Assembly: GCA_046047235.1 (NCBI GenBank) | Contig: JBJOII010000067.1 | Coordinates: forward strand, 1-23,050 | Length of the DNA: 23,050 nt | Origin: JBMTVN01 sp046047235 | Lineage (GTDB): Bacteria; Verrucomicrobiota; Verrucomicrobiia; Limisphaerales; JAHDYP01 | Direction: 5' to 3' | Part shown: in pieces, positions 6,775 through 14,526 of the stretch | Layout of the letters: each line of letters opens with the position of its first letter | Numbering within the stretch: position 1 is the first letter of the stretch | Notes under the pieces: generated by a model | Database searches by the model: none | What the model was told of the DNA's origin: nothing | The model's input: the letters and a program-made list of their open reading frames with translations, nothing else | Position numbers and translations under genes: made by a program

Positions 6775-8055
6775 TCAGTTCAGGACGATTCCGCGACGGA
6801 CAAAAGTAGGAATGTCCAGGTCTTCCCCGTGGTGAACCGTCGGTTCGCTCTTCTCAAAACGTCCTTTGGAGATAACCTCCAAGGGTAACATCGTCTGCTG
6901 CAACCTCGGGCGAAGCCTGCCACCCCGCCGCCCAGCCACCTTCTGTCGCTCCTCCGCTGTTAAATCAGGCGGAGGCGCCACAAAACGCGACCGCGGCCTC
7001 CTCGCAGGGGGTTGACGCTTGAAAAAGTCCGTCTCCACGTTGTCCGCATCCCTCGGGCTCTCCCCCACAACGTCAACCTCCCCTACCGCATCCTCCTCCT
7101 TCACTAGTGCTCCCTCAGACTGCACCCCCACAAAGGTCAGGGTCAGCCGGTCACCCAACGCCGGATCAATGCTCGCCCCAAGCAGAATCTCAGCTCCCTC
7201 ACACTCCCGCGAAAGCAACTCCGTCACCCGGTTGACCTCCGCAATCGATAAATCAGAGCCCGCCACCAAACTCACCATCGCTGCCCGGGTGTTGCGCAAC
7301 AAGCTCCCGTTCTCCAAAAGCGGATTCATCGTCAGGCGCTCGACTACCTCACGACTCCGAGCATCCCCCTCAGCCTCTGCATACGCAAAAAAGCTCTCCG
7401 CATGACGGTCACGCACGACTTCGCGCAAATCCGCAAAATCCACGTTGATCAAACCCGGCTTCGAAATCAATCGCCACAAACCACGCACCCCTTCCCCCAT
7501 CAACACTTCAATGAATCCAAACGTCTCCAGCAGACTCGTGTTCTCATCAATCAGGCTCAAAACCCGCTGGTTCGGCAGCGTCAGAACAACATCCGCCGCC
7601 GCCTTCAATTCCTCCAAACCACGCCGCGCCTGCCGCTGACGACGAGACCCCTCGCAAGTAAACGGCATCGTGACAAATCCAACCACCAAAGCCCCGGATT
7701 CCCTCGCCATCCTCGCCACCAAAGGTGCCCCTCCCGTGCCCGTACCCCCACCCAACCCGGCCAGCACAAATACAATCTCCGCCCCCCGGCATAAGCCCCG
7801 TATCCCATCCAAAGCCTCCTCAGTCGCCGCCCGCCCCAACTCAGGATCCCCACCCGCTCCAAGCCCGCGCGTCAGCCTCTCACCCAACTGCACCTGGTCC
7901 GGCACCGGACTCTGCCGCAACACCGCCACATCCGTGTTCAATACCGCAAACGCCGTATCCTCCAGCCCCTCAGCCCGCAGGTTCTCCACCAAACGACACC
8001 CCGCGTTGCCAACCCCAACCATACAAAACCGCTTCTTCGTTGATTCCTCTCGCAT
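6775..8055 (-). CDS. ftsZ: Cell division protein FtsZ
   Basis: Tubulin-like GTPase that forms the cytokinetic Z-ring. The 426 residues carry the tubulin signature LGGGTGTGG (101-109), NTD (40-42), the synergy T7 loop NVDFADL (204-210) and a C-terminal peptide LDIPTFVRRG (413-422), the docking site for FtsA and other partners. A linker of ~90 residues, rich in charged residues, precedes this peptide. The nucleotide T1 loop reads GVGNAGCR (14-21) in place of the usual GVGGAGxN. The start is well supported: AGGAGG lies 7 bases before the ATG. It is the last gene of the dcw cluster, 15 bases after ftsA. Sequence outside the core motifs is fairly divergent, as in other Verrucomicrobia. Confidence 0.96.
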   Translation of the reverse strand: MREESTKKRFCMVGVGNAGCRLVENLRAEGLEDTAFAVLNTDVAVLRQSPVPDQVQLGERLTRGLGAGGDPELGRAATEEALDGIRGLCRGAEIVFVLAGLGGGTGTGGAPLVARMARESGALVVGFVTMPFTCEGSRRQRQARRGLEELKAAADVVLTLPNQRVLSLIDENTSLLETFGFIEVLMGEGVRGLWRLISKPGLINVDFADLREVVRDRHAESFFAYAEAEGDARSREVVERLTMNPLLENGSLLRNTRAAMVSLVAGSDLSIAEVNRVTELLSRECEGAEILLGASIDPALGDRLTLTFVGVQSEGALVKEEDAVGEVDVVGESPRDADNVETDFFKRQPPARRPRSRFVAPPPDLTAEERQKVAGRRGGRLRPRLQQTMLPLEVISKGRFEKSEPTVHHGEDLDIPTFVRRGIVLN

Positions 8056-8070
8056 GGCTCTTCCTCCTGG

Positions 8071-9300
8071 TTAAATCCTCACCGCCCTGAACAACGCACC
8101 AAATCGGCTGCGCAAACCTTCGGCAAACGATGCCTTCGCACTCCCGCGCCGTCGCGCCTGCAAAGAACCAAACTTCGCCAGCCCCACCGCCGAGGCGAAC
8201 TCAGGCTGATCCAGCGCCGACCGCGACCCACTCAAGGTGCCCGCCCTCCCCAGAACCACAGGCATGCCAAAAACAGCCTCCGCAAGCGTCTGAATGCGGG
8301 CAACCCTCGCCCCACCGCCACACAGAAACACCCCAGCCCTCAGCCTGTGCAGCAAGCCCGCCTGCTCAACCTCCCTCGCAACCAACTCCAGAATCTCTTC
8401 CACCCGCAAAGATACAATCTTCTGTAAATGCTCCAATTGCACACTGCGGCCCAGAAAGCCGTGGGCACTGTCAAGATTCAAGCTCCTCCCCCGTGCAGAC
8501 TCCTCCACCATCGCCGCCCCATGCTCCAACTTCAGCTGCTCAGCCCGGCTCAGCGGCAACTTCAATCCATAAGCCAAGTCGTTCGACACATGATCACCCC
8601 CCACAGCCAACAAGCCGGTGTGCTGGATAACACCATCCACACATACCACGAACTCGGTCGTGCCACCCCCCATATCAATCACTAACGCCCCCATCTCCTT
8701 CTGCTCGTTGCTCAGCAAGGCCAGCGAGGATGCCAACCCGTTGAACACCACATTCTCCACCTCCAACTGCAAACCCTTCACCACCCGCACCGGGTTCTGT
8801 AACCGGTTCAAATTCCCGTGCACCACATGAATGTCCACCTCCATCCGCGCCCCCAACATCCCCACCGGATTCAAAATCCCCTCCTGGCCATCCACATGAA
8901 AATGCTGGCGAATCGCATGCACCACACAGTTCTCGGCCGGCAAATTAATCGCCTTCGCGTTCTTTACCACGTCGAGCACGTCGTCCTCGGTAATCTCGCG
9001 GTCGGCAGATACCACCGGATGCACCCCACGGTTGTTGAACCCCCTCAGATGGCTGCCCGTTACCCCCAAATACACACTCCGCACCTCGACATCCGCCATC
9101 TGCTCAGCCTCTACAATCGCGTTGCGCACATCCTCGGCCGCCAGTGATGGATCCACTATCTCCCCCTTCCGCACCCCACGCGAACGAGCTTGCCCCACTC
9201 CAATAATACTCAGGTTCCCCTCGGCATTTACCTCGCCTACCGCAGCACATACCTTGGATGTACCTATCTCCAAACCAACAATAATTGATGAGTCGGGCAT
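8071..9300 (-). CDS. ftsA: Cell division protein FtsA
   Basis: Actin-like ATPase that tethers FtsZ filaments to the membrane and recruits later division proteins. In the 409 residues I see the phosphate-1 motif GLEIGTSKVCAAVGE (9-23), the 1C-domain region following RGVRKGEIVD, phosphate-2 LVIDMGGGTTEFVVC (about 206-220), and the adenosine motif VFLCGGGARV. The C-terminal stretch AEGLRSRFGALFRAVRI is a basic amphipathic helix, the usual membrane-targeting sequence. The start ATG comes 3 bases after the ftsQ stop with no clear ribosome site, suggesting coupling to ftsQ. Length is normal for the family. Confidence 0.96.
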   Translation of the reverse strand: MPDSSIIVGLEIGTSKVCAAVGEVNAEGNLSIIGVGQARSRGVRKGEIVDPSLAAEDVRNAIVEAEQMADVEVRSVYLGVTGSHLRGFNNRGVHPVVSADREITEDDVLDVVKNAKAINLPAENCVVHAIRQHFHVDGQEGILNPVGMLGARMEVDIHVVHGNLNRLQNPVRVVKGLQLEVENVVFNGLASSLALLSNEQKEMGALVIDMGGGTTEFVVCVDGVIQHTGLLAVGGDHVSNDLAYGLKLPLSRAEQLKLEHGAAMVEESARGRSLNLDSAHGFLGRSVQLEHLQKIVSLRVEEILELVAREVEQAGLLHRLRAGVFLCGGGARVARIQTLAEAVFGMPVVLGRAGTLSGSRSALDQPEFASAVGLAKFGSLQARRRGSAKASFAEGLRSRFGALFRAVRI

Positions 9301-9303
9301 AAT

Positions 9304-10245
9304 TCAGGTTCGGGTTGGAATGTTCCGTGCCGCCCCCCCTGCGCTCTGCTGACTGCGCCTAGGCTCAAGGGTCACCGGCACTCCGTTCGTCACACTCAAA
9401 TCCATCGTCAATATCAACTGGCCCCGCGATAAGAACTCGTCGTGCGCCAGCCTCCACTTCTGCAACTGCAAACGTATATCCGTCAAACCTAGCGTGATCT
9501 CTGCACCCTGACTGGTCGTCACCCGAAGTGTGTCGAGCTCGCTCACGTCAATGCTCCTTAACTCCACCACCCCAAGCATGGCGGATTCATCGAACACCTC
9601 CACAAGCTCCAAGGCCGCACGGACTGTCGGCTGAGTCAGCACACGCCCCGCCACCTGCCCCTCCACCCCCACCAGTAGCGGCAGAACCCCCCGCACGAGA
9701 TTCTGAGTCAAAATCTGAGAACTCGCCTCCGGAAACTCCACCACCACCCCCATGCGATCCACATAAGATCGACACACCCCCCAGTCGCCCGAACGCCCCT
9801 TGCGCATCGCCCGAATCTCCGCCACCAACTCCCGCGGCACCACACGAATCAAAAGCGCATCCGGAGGTAGCCGCTGCAAAGACACCGACTCCACCACCGA
9901 CATCAAGGACAAACGCTGCTTAACCCGCTCCAAATCCAGCTCGATCAGGTTGTCCCCCTGCTGAACCCCCGACCAACCCCAGATCAGCTCCGGCGGCAGA
10001 CGTTGCCCTGTGTCAATCTCCAGTCGCTTCAATGCGAAAGCCGGATTTCTCAGCACAAACTCGTCCAAAGCCCACTGCCCTGCTACCCAAAGCCCATAAA
10101 GCAATGCGGCACACCCCACCGCCAAGCCACAGGACGCCACGATTAATCGTAACCGCGCACTCCTCACCTCCCGGGTACGCACCCTCACATCCAGGACGTT
10201 CCGCCTGACAAATCGGCGATTCCTCTGTTTCCTGTTAAATCCCAT
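9304..10245 (-). CDS. ftsQ: Cell division protein FtsQ (POTRA-domain protein)
   Basis: Bitopic inner-membrane protein linking early and late divisome parts. From the ATG at 10245 it has 313 residues: a highly basic cytoplasmic tail (MGFNRKQRNRRFVRRN), one membrane segment (LIVASCGLAVGCAALLYGLWVAG, ~35-57), a POTRA domain (about 70-140, FALKRLEIDTG to LLIRVVPRELVAEI) and a periplasmic beta domain. The ATG has GGAAGGAG just upstream and overlaps the end of ddl by 11 bases. An upstream in-frame start at 10320 would add 25 residues unlike FtsQ and a 86-base overlap, so I prefer 10245. Identification rests on topology, POTRA pattern and position between ddl and ftsA. Confidence 0.92.
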   Translation of the reverse strand: MGFNRKQRNRRFVRRNVLDVRVRTREVRSARLRLIVASCGLAVGCAALLYGLWVAGQWALDEFVLRNPAFALKRLEIDTGQRLPPELIWGWSGVQQGDNLIELDLERVKQRLSLMSVVESVSLQRLPPDALLIRVVPRELVAEIRAMRKGRSGDWGVCRSYVDRMGVVVEFPEASSQILTQNLVRGVLPLLVGVEGQVAGRVLTQPTVRAALELVEVFDESAMLGVVELRSIDVSELDTLRVTTSQGAEITLGLTDIRLQLQKWRLAHDEFLSRGQLILTMDLSVTNGVPVTLEPRRSQQSAGGAARNIPTRT

Positions 10246-11170
10246 GACTCCTTCCCATACCCTCGCCAGCTCTCGCCAGAGCCATGCGCAACATCCGCTC
10301 ACACAAATCCACAAACCCAATCCCCGCCACCGCAGCAGCCTTCGGCAGCAGACTCGTCTCTGTCATGCCTGGCAGTGTGTTCACTTCCAACACCCAAGGC
10401 ACCCCTCCCTCATCTAGCATCACATCCACACGACCATAGTCACGCCCTCCCACAGACTGAAACGCCCGCAAAGCCTCAGCCTGCACCCGCTCCACCACTC
10501 CCGGCCCCAGCTCAGCAGGACAAAAATACTCCGTCGCTCCAGGCGTGTACTTGTTGTGATAGTCATACCCGCCTTGACGTGGCCGAATCTCTACCACCGG
10601 TAAGGCTTCGCTCCCTAAAATCCCGACCGTCAGTTCCCTCCCGCAAATCAAGACCTCCACCAATGCCTGCCGATCATGACGCAACGCCGCCTCCAAGGCC
10701 GCTCCCCATTCCCCACGCTCCCGCACAATGCTCAACCCCACGCTCGAACCCTGACTCACAGGCTTCACCACCAACGGCCCCTTCATCCCTTCCGGCCAGT
10801 CTGCCCCCACCGCTTCCACCAACTCAAACTCAGGTGTACTCACTCCGTCGCGCTGAAAACACGCCTTGGAAGCCGCCTTGTCAAAAGCTACCCGACTCGC
10901 CTCCGCCCCACAACCCGTGTAAGGCACACCCAGGCGATCCAGCTCACCCTGCACCCCACCGTCCTCCCCATATGTCCCGTGCAAAGCCAAAAAGACCACA
11001 TCCGTCCCCTCAGGAAGCGACACCGCACCAGGCTGCGGATCCATCTCTCTCACACCGTACCCCGCCCCCCTCAGCGCCCCGGCAACCGCAGCCCCCGTAC
11101 GCAGGGAAACTTCCCGCTCCGCCGACGGTCCTCCCCGCATCACCACAACAGAAAGCGGCAAACCACTCAT
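10235..11170 (-). CDS. ddl: D-alanine--D-alanine ligase
   Basis: ATP-grasp enzyme making the D-Ala-D-Ala dipeptide that MurF adds to the peptidoglycan precursor. Motifs seen in the 311 residues are RGGPSAEREVSLRTG (12-26), FLALHGTYGEDGGVQG, VVKPVSQGSSVGLS (ATP-binding Lys and Gly/Ser loop), GRELTVGILG, and the metal-binding C-terminal block DVMLDEGGVPWVLEVNTLPG followed by MTETSLLPKAA. Length is normal and there is no fusion to MurC, unlike the chlamydial enzyme. The ATG overlaps the murB stop as ATGA (11167-11170). Confidence 0.96.
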   Translation of the reverse strand: MSGLPLSVVVMRGGPSAEREVSLRTGAAVAGALRGAGYGVREMDPQPGAVSLPEGTDVVFLALHGTYGEDGGVQGELDRLGVPYTGCGAEASRVAFDKAASKACFQRDGVSTPEFELVEAVGADWPEGMKGPLVVKPVSQGSSVGLSIVRERGEWGAALEAALRHDRQALVEVLICGRELTVGILGSEALPVVEIRPRQGGYDYHNKYTPGATEYFCPAELGPGVVERVQAEALRAFQSVGGRDYGRVDVMLDEGGVPWVLEVNTLPGMTETSLLPKAAAVAGIGFVDLCERMLRMALARAGEGMGRSHGI

Positions 11171-12108
11171 CGCTCACCCCCTTCACATCCCGCATCCTCC
11201 CCTACAATCTGCACCTCAGTCTCAAGGTCTACTCCACACTCCCGCATCGCCCGCTCACGCACGAGTTCAATCAAACCCAATACGTCTCCCGCACTCGCGC
11301 CCCCCTGGTTCACAATGAAATTGGCATGCTTGTCCGAAACCACCGCCCCCCCAACCCGCATCCCCTTCAACCCTAAACGGTCAATCATCTGGCCCGCCGG
11401 CATCGTATCCGGGTTCTTGAAAATACACCCCGCGCTCGCTGCCGCAGGCTGGCTCGACCAGCGCCGATTGTTGAACTCCTTCCTACGCGCCGTGATCGCA
11501 TCGGGAGACATCGGCTCTCCCACCAAAACTGCTCCCAACGCAATGTGGTCGCGGAACAAATTGCACGACCGATAAACCACATCCAAATCCGACCGATTCA
11601 CCTCGCGCACCACCCCGGCACGATCCATCGCCCGGACCGATCTCACCACATCATACGTCCAGGAGCCCATCGCCCCCGCGTTCATCCTTAAGGCCCCGCC
11701 CAGACTCCCCGGTATCCCCTCAAGGAATTCCAAACCCCCGTGCCCCGCATCCCGCGCAACCTGAACAACGGCCTTCAACATCGCCCCCGCCCCACAGACC
11801 AAAACACCTCCCCGCGATTCCACCCGCGAAAAGCCCTCGCCCGACAGACTGATCACGACCCCGCGAATTCCACCGTCCCGCACCAGCAGATTCGAACCCC
11901 GCCCCAATAGAAAATACGGCACCCCATTCCCTTCACACCAAAGCACCAGCCGGGACAACTCCTCCTCACCTCCAGGTTCCACATAGCAGTCAGCCACCCC
12001 TCCCACCTTAAGCGTCGTACGAGAGGCCATCGATTCCCGCTCCCGCACCACTGCAGATTCCCCCACCACACGCCTCAGCTCCGCCACCATGTCTGCACAC
12101 AAAATCAT
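11167..12108 (-). CDS. murB: UDP-N-acetylenolpyruvoylglucosamine reductase MurB
   Basis: FAD/NADPH enzyme that makes UDP-MurNAc. In the 313 residues: TTLKVGGVADCYVEP (31-45) and LLGRGSNLLVRDGG (67-80) in the FAD domain, GIPGSLGGALRMNAGAMG (131-148), VVYRSC with the catalytic Arg180, SAGCIFKNP (225-233) and LETEVQIVG with the catalytic Glu298. The short form, without the extra E. coli loop, makes it a type II MurB. The proton-donor position (Ser229 in E. coli) is Cys228 here. The ATG overlaps the murG stop (ATGA, 12105-12108); M7 (12090) is an alternative. In most dcw clusters murC would lie just before this gene; it does not here. Confidence 0.95.
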   Translation of the reverse strand: MILCADMVAELRRVVGESAVVRERESMASRTTLKVGGVADCYVEPGGEEELSRLVLWCEGNGVPYFLLGRGSNLLVRDGGIRGVVISLSGEGFSRVESRGGVLVCGAGAMLKAVVQVARDAGHGGLEFLEGIPGSLGGALRMNAGAMGSWTYDVVRSVRAMDRAGVVREVNRSDLDVVYRSCNLFRDHIALGAVLVGEPMSPDAITARRKEFNNRRWSSQPAAASAGCIFKNPDTMPAGQMIDRLGLKGMRVGGAVVSDKHANFIVNQGGASAGDVLGLIELVRERAMRECGVDLETEVQIVGEDAGCEGGER

Positions 12109-13340
12109 AGCCGCCCACCTCCGCTTCCTTCCCCAACAGCAACTTCCGAGTAACGAACATCTCCCAAACCATTCGCTCCACCCGATACTGCATCACGCCC
12201 CCCCGCCCGGCTCACTCGACGCCGGGCGCCCACATCGTCCGCAACCACACCCAGGATTGCGTGAGCGATATCAGCCGCTGCATCCGGCCGATGCCGCCGG
12301 GCAAGCGCCAGCCGCATGGACTCCCGCCCTGCACGATCCGCCAGCATCCCCGACACCCAATCCGCAACCGCCGCACCATCCAAACCCGCCTGCTCGCGCC
12401 AACTCGCGGCCCCAGCACGACCAAATGCCTCGGCATTCGCTGCCTGATGGTTGTCAGCCGCAGAGGGATAAGGCACTAACAACGCCGGCAACCGCGCCGC
12501 CGCCAACTCCGCCAGTGACGAGGCCCCCGCCCGGCTAATCGCCAGATCGGCCGCCCCCAACACCTCAGGCATCCGGTCGGAAAAGGCCTCAACGAGCGCC
12601 CTGACCCCCGACCCTGCATAACACCCCCTCACCCGCTCCAAATCAGCAACCCCAGTCAGGTGAACCACCTGCAACCCAGGAACCCGTTCCCGCAATGTCG
12701 GCAAGGCATCCAATACCAGCGTGTTCACCGAAACCGCCCCCTGGCTTCCACCACAAACCACCAGCACCGACCCCGCTGCATCCAGCCCCAAACTCCGACA
12801 ACACCCCTCCCTGCTCAATTCACCAATCTCGCGTCGTACCGGCGTCCCAACCTCCCTCACCCGAACACCCCCCAAACGCAACGCAGCCTCCGGAAACCCC
12901 ACAAATACCTCGTCCACCCAGCGACCAAGCCATCGTGTGGCACGACCGGGAATCGTGTTCGACTCGTGCAGAAACACGGGCACACGTAACCGTCTAGCCT
13001 CTAAAACCGGCCCCACACTGGTAAACCCCCCCATCGCCAGCACCGCAGCCGGACGACGGTCCCGAAAGCAACACCTAGCCTGCCCCCACGCTGCTAGCAC
13101 TCCCGCCAGAAAGCGCCAGGGACGCCTGCCGTCCAACCCAACAGCCTCCAACTCCTGCACCGGCACCTCCCTACCCACCCCTCCCAACGCCAGCCGGTCC
13201 ACCGCCTTGCTTGAAACAAATAATTGGACGTCCACCCCTCCGCCACGCAAAGCGTCCGCCACAGCCAGACCGGGAAATAAATGCCCCCCCGTGCCTCCAC
13301 AGGCAATCGCTACCAAAGGTCTGGGGGTTGCTCGTACCAT
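12105..13340 (-). CDS. murG: UDP-GlcNAc:lipid I N-acetylglucosamine transferase MurG
   Basis: GT-B glycosyltransferase at the inner face of the membrane that converts lipid I to lipid II. Numbered from the ATG at 13340 (411 residues): CGGTGGHLFPGLAVADAL (14-31) is the first glycine loop, VCGGSQGAVSVNTLVLDAL the second, and ISRAGASSLAELAAARLPALLVPYP with NHQAANAEAF binds UDP-GlcNAc. The start overlaps the ftsW stop; GTG at 13343 (GTGA overlap) is equally possible. The family body ends near residue 370 (ADIAHAILGVVADD). The last ~40 residues are a Gly/Arg-rich low-complexity tail that is not part of usual MurG (~355-365 residues). Confidence 0.95.
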   Translation of the reverse strand: MVRATPRPLVAIACGGTGGHLFPGLAVADALRGGGVDVQLFVSSKAVDRLALGGVGREVPVQELEAVGLDGRRPWRFLAGVLAAWGQARCCFRDRRPAAVLAMGGFTSVGPVLEARRLRVPVFLHESNTIPGRATRWLGRWVDEVFVGFPEAALRLGGVRVREVGTPVRREIGELSREGCCRSLGLDAAGSVLVVCGGSQGAVSVNTLVLDALPTLRERVPGLQVVHLTGVADLERVRGCYAGSGVRALVEAFSDRMPEVLGAADLAISRAGASSLAELAAARLPALLVPYPSAADNHQAANAEAFGRAGAASWREQAGLDGAAVADWVSGMLADRAGRESMRLALARRHRPDAAADIAHAILGVVADDVGARRRVSRAGGRDAVSGGANGLGDVRYSEVAVGEGSGGGRL

Positions 13341-14464
13341 CACGCCTGCGCCGCCGCTCCAAGATCATCCAGCTCGGCCGTACCATTCTCCAACACGCCC
13401 TCGCGCGCGGTCGTTACGGCCACACTAAACAAAACCCCCACCATCATCATCGTCATCACCAGATTCGTGCCACCCTTGCTGACAAAGGGCAGCGCCAGCC
13501 CCGTGTTCGGTAATACCCCCGTCACCACACCCACGTTCACAAAAGCCTGCATGGCAATCAGCATCGTCACCCCCACCCCAAGGAGCAGGCCAAAAGTGTC
13601 CCTCGCCCTCCACGCAATCGAAACCCCCGACACCAAAAACAACATGAACGCCACCACCACCGAAACACTGCCTACCAACCCCAGTTCCTCTGCCACCAAC
13701 GCAAAGATAAAGTCCGTTCGAAACGCCGGTACCGACCCGTAAATTTCCCCCTGCCCAAGCCCCCGCCCCCCCACCCCGCCATTCGCAATCGCAAACTCCG
13801 CCTGACGGTTCTGGTAAGTCCCGGATTCATCCGCCTCCTCCGCGTTATACCAATTCACCACCCGGTTGTAGCGCACCTCGTTCTGGGCTAGCGCCAAGAC
13901 AAAAAGCACGACCCCCATCGCCCCCGAAAGAAACACATACCTCCAACGGATACCCGCCACCAGCAACACCACGCCAGTCAACCCGGTAATCAGGATCGTC
14001 GACTTCCAGTCCCGCTCCAAAAAAACCAACACCAAAACCAAACCCACCAACATCCCCGGCACCGCAATACCCCTCCAAAACGTGTGCATGAACCGCTGGT
14101 TCCGCTCGCAGTAATAGGCAAGCAGCAAAATCACCGCGAACTTCGCAAACTCCGAGGGCTGAAACGTCCCCAGAGAACCCAGAGCCAACCAACGTTGTGC
14201 TCCCCCAGCCTCCTTCCCCATCACCAGCACCGCCACCAATAATGCCAAGGCCAGACCGAACGCCGGCCACACCGCATGCCTCAACCAGCGGTAATCCATC
14301 ATCGCCATCACCATCGCCACCACCACCCCAATGCCGCTCCACATCAACTGACGCCCCGCCTCCGTCGACCAATTCAGGCCAATGTCTGAACTCACCATCA
14401 CTACCAGCCCCAGTGAAACCAGGGCCGCCGTGCAGATCACCGATACCAGGAACGCCAGTCTCAT
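13340..14464 (-). CDS. ftsW: Septal peptidoglycan polymerase FtsW (SEDS family)
   Basis: Multi-pass SEDS glycosyltransferase that polymerises lipid II at the septum together with FtsI. The 374 residues show about ten hydrophobic segments. Family motifs are FQPSEFAKFAVILLLAYY (101-118), QAEFAIANGGVGGRGLG (221-237), RTDFIFALVAEELG (249-262) with the catalytic-type Asp251, and NVGVVTGVLPNTGLALPFVSKGG in the C-terminal part. The usual xPDLGT block is replaced by ERDWKST (150-156), keeping only the Asp. RodA is the alternative, but location in the dcw cluster favours FtsW. It lies 62 bases after the LysM gene, the longest gap between confident genes downstream of the 15331-15563 interval, with a weak ribosome site. 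Confidence 0.94.
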   Translation of the reverse strand: MRLAFLVSVICTAALVSLGLVVMVSSDIGLNWSTEAGRQLMWSGIGVVVAMVMAMMDYRWLRHAVWPAFGLALALLVAVLVMGKEAGGAQRWLALGSLGTFQPSEFAKFAVILLLAYYCERNQRFMHTFWRGIAVPGMLVGLVLVLVFLERDWKSTILITGLTGVVLLVAGIRWRYVFLSGAMGVVLFVLALAQNEVRYNRVVNWYNAEEADESGTYQNRQAEFAIANGGVGGRGLGQGEIYGSVPAFRTDFIFALVAEELGLVGSVSVVVAFMLFLVSGVSIAWRARDTFGLLLGVGVTMLIAMQAFVNVGVVTGVLPNTGLALPFVSKGGTNLVMTMMMVGVLFSVAVTTAREGVLENGTAELDDLGAAAQA

Positions 14465-14526
14465 TGCTCTACTTCATAATGATACGCCACCCCTCACCCT
14501 GCCACCCCCCGCCGGGGACCGGGAAA

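Noticed and set aside
10375..11376. Long plus-strand open frame opposite ddl and murB
   Set aside because: The translation is Pro/Ser/His-rich low complexity, as expected for the antisense of GC-rich genes; ddl and murB on the other strand have full family motifs. The same applies to other plus-strand frames at 7670-8090, 8130-8630, 12721-13428 and 20410-21168.
12008..12196. Alternative frame starting MMQYRVERM at the murG/murB junction, considered as a murC remnant or small gene
   Set aside because: It shows no MurC motif (no GTHGKT-type loop) and overlaps the well-supported start of murB; the murG frame closes neatly with ATGA.
14507..14517. CCCC-GCC-GGGG hairpin between lysM and ftsW as a terminator
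   Set aside because: The stem is only 4 bp with no T-run after it, and ftsW follows in the same operon.
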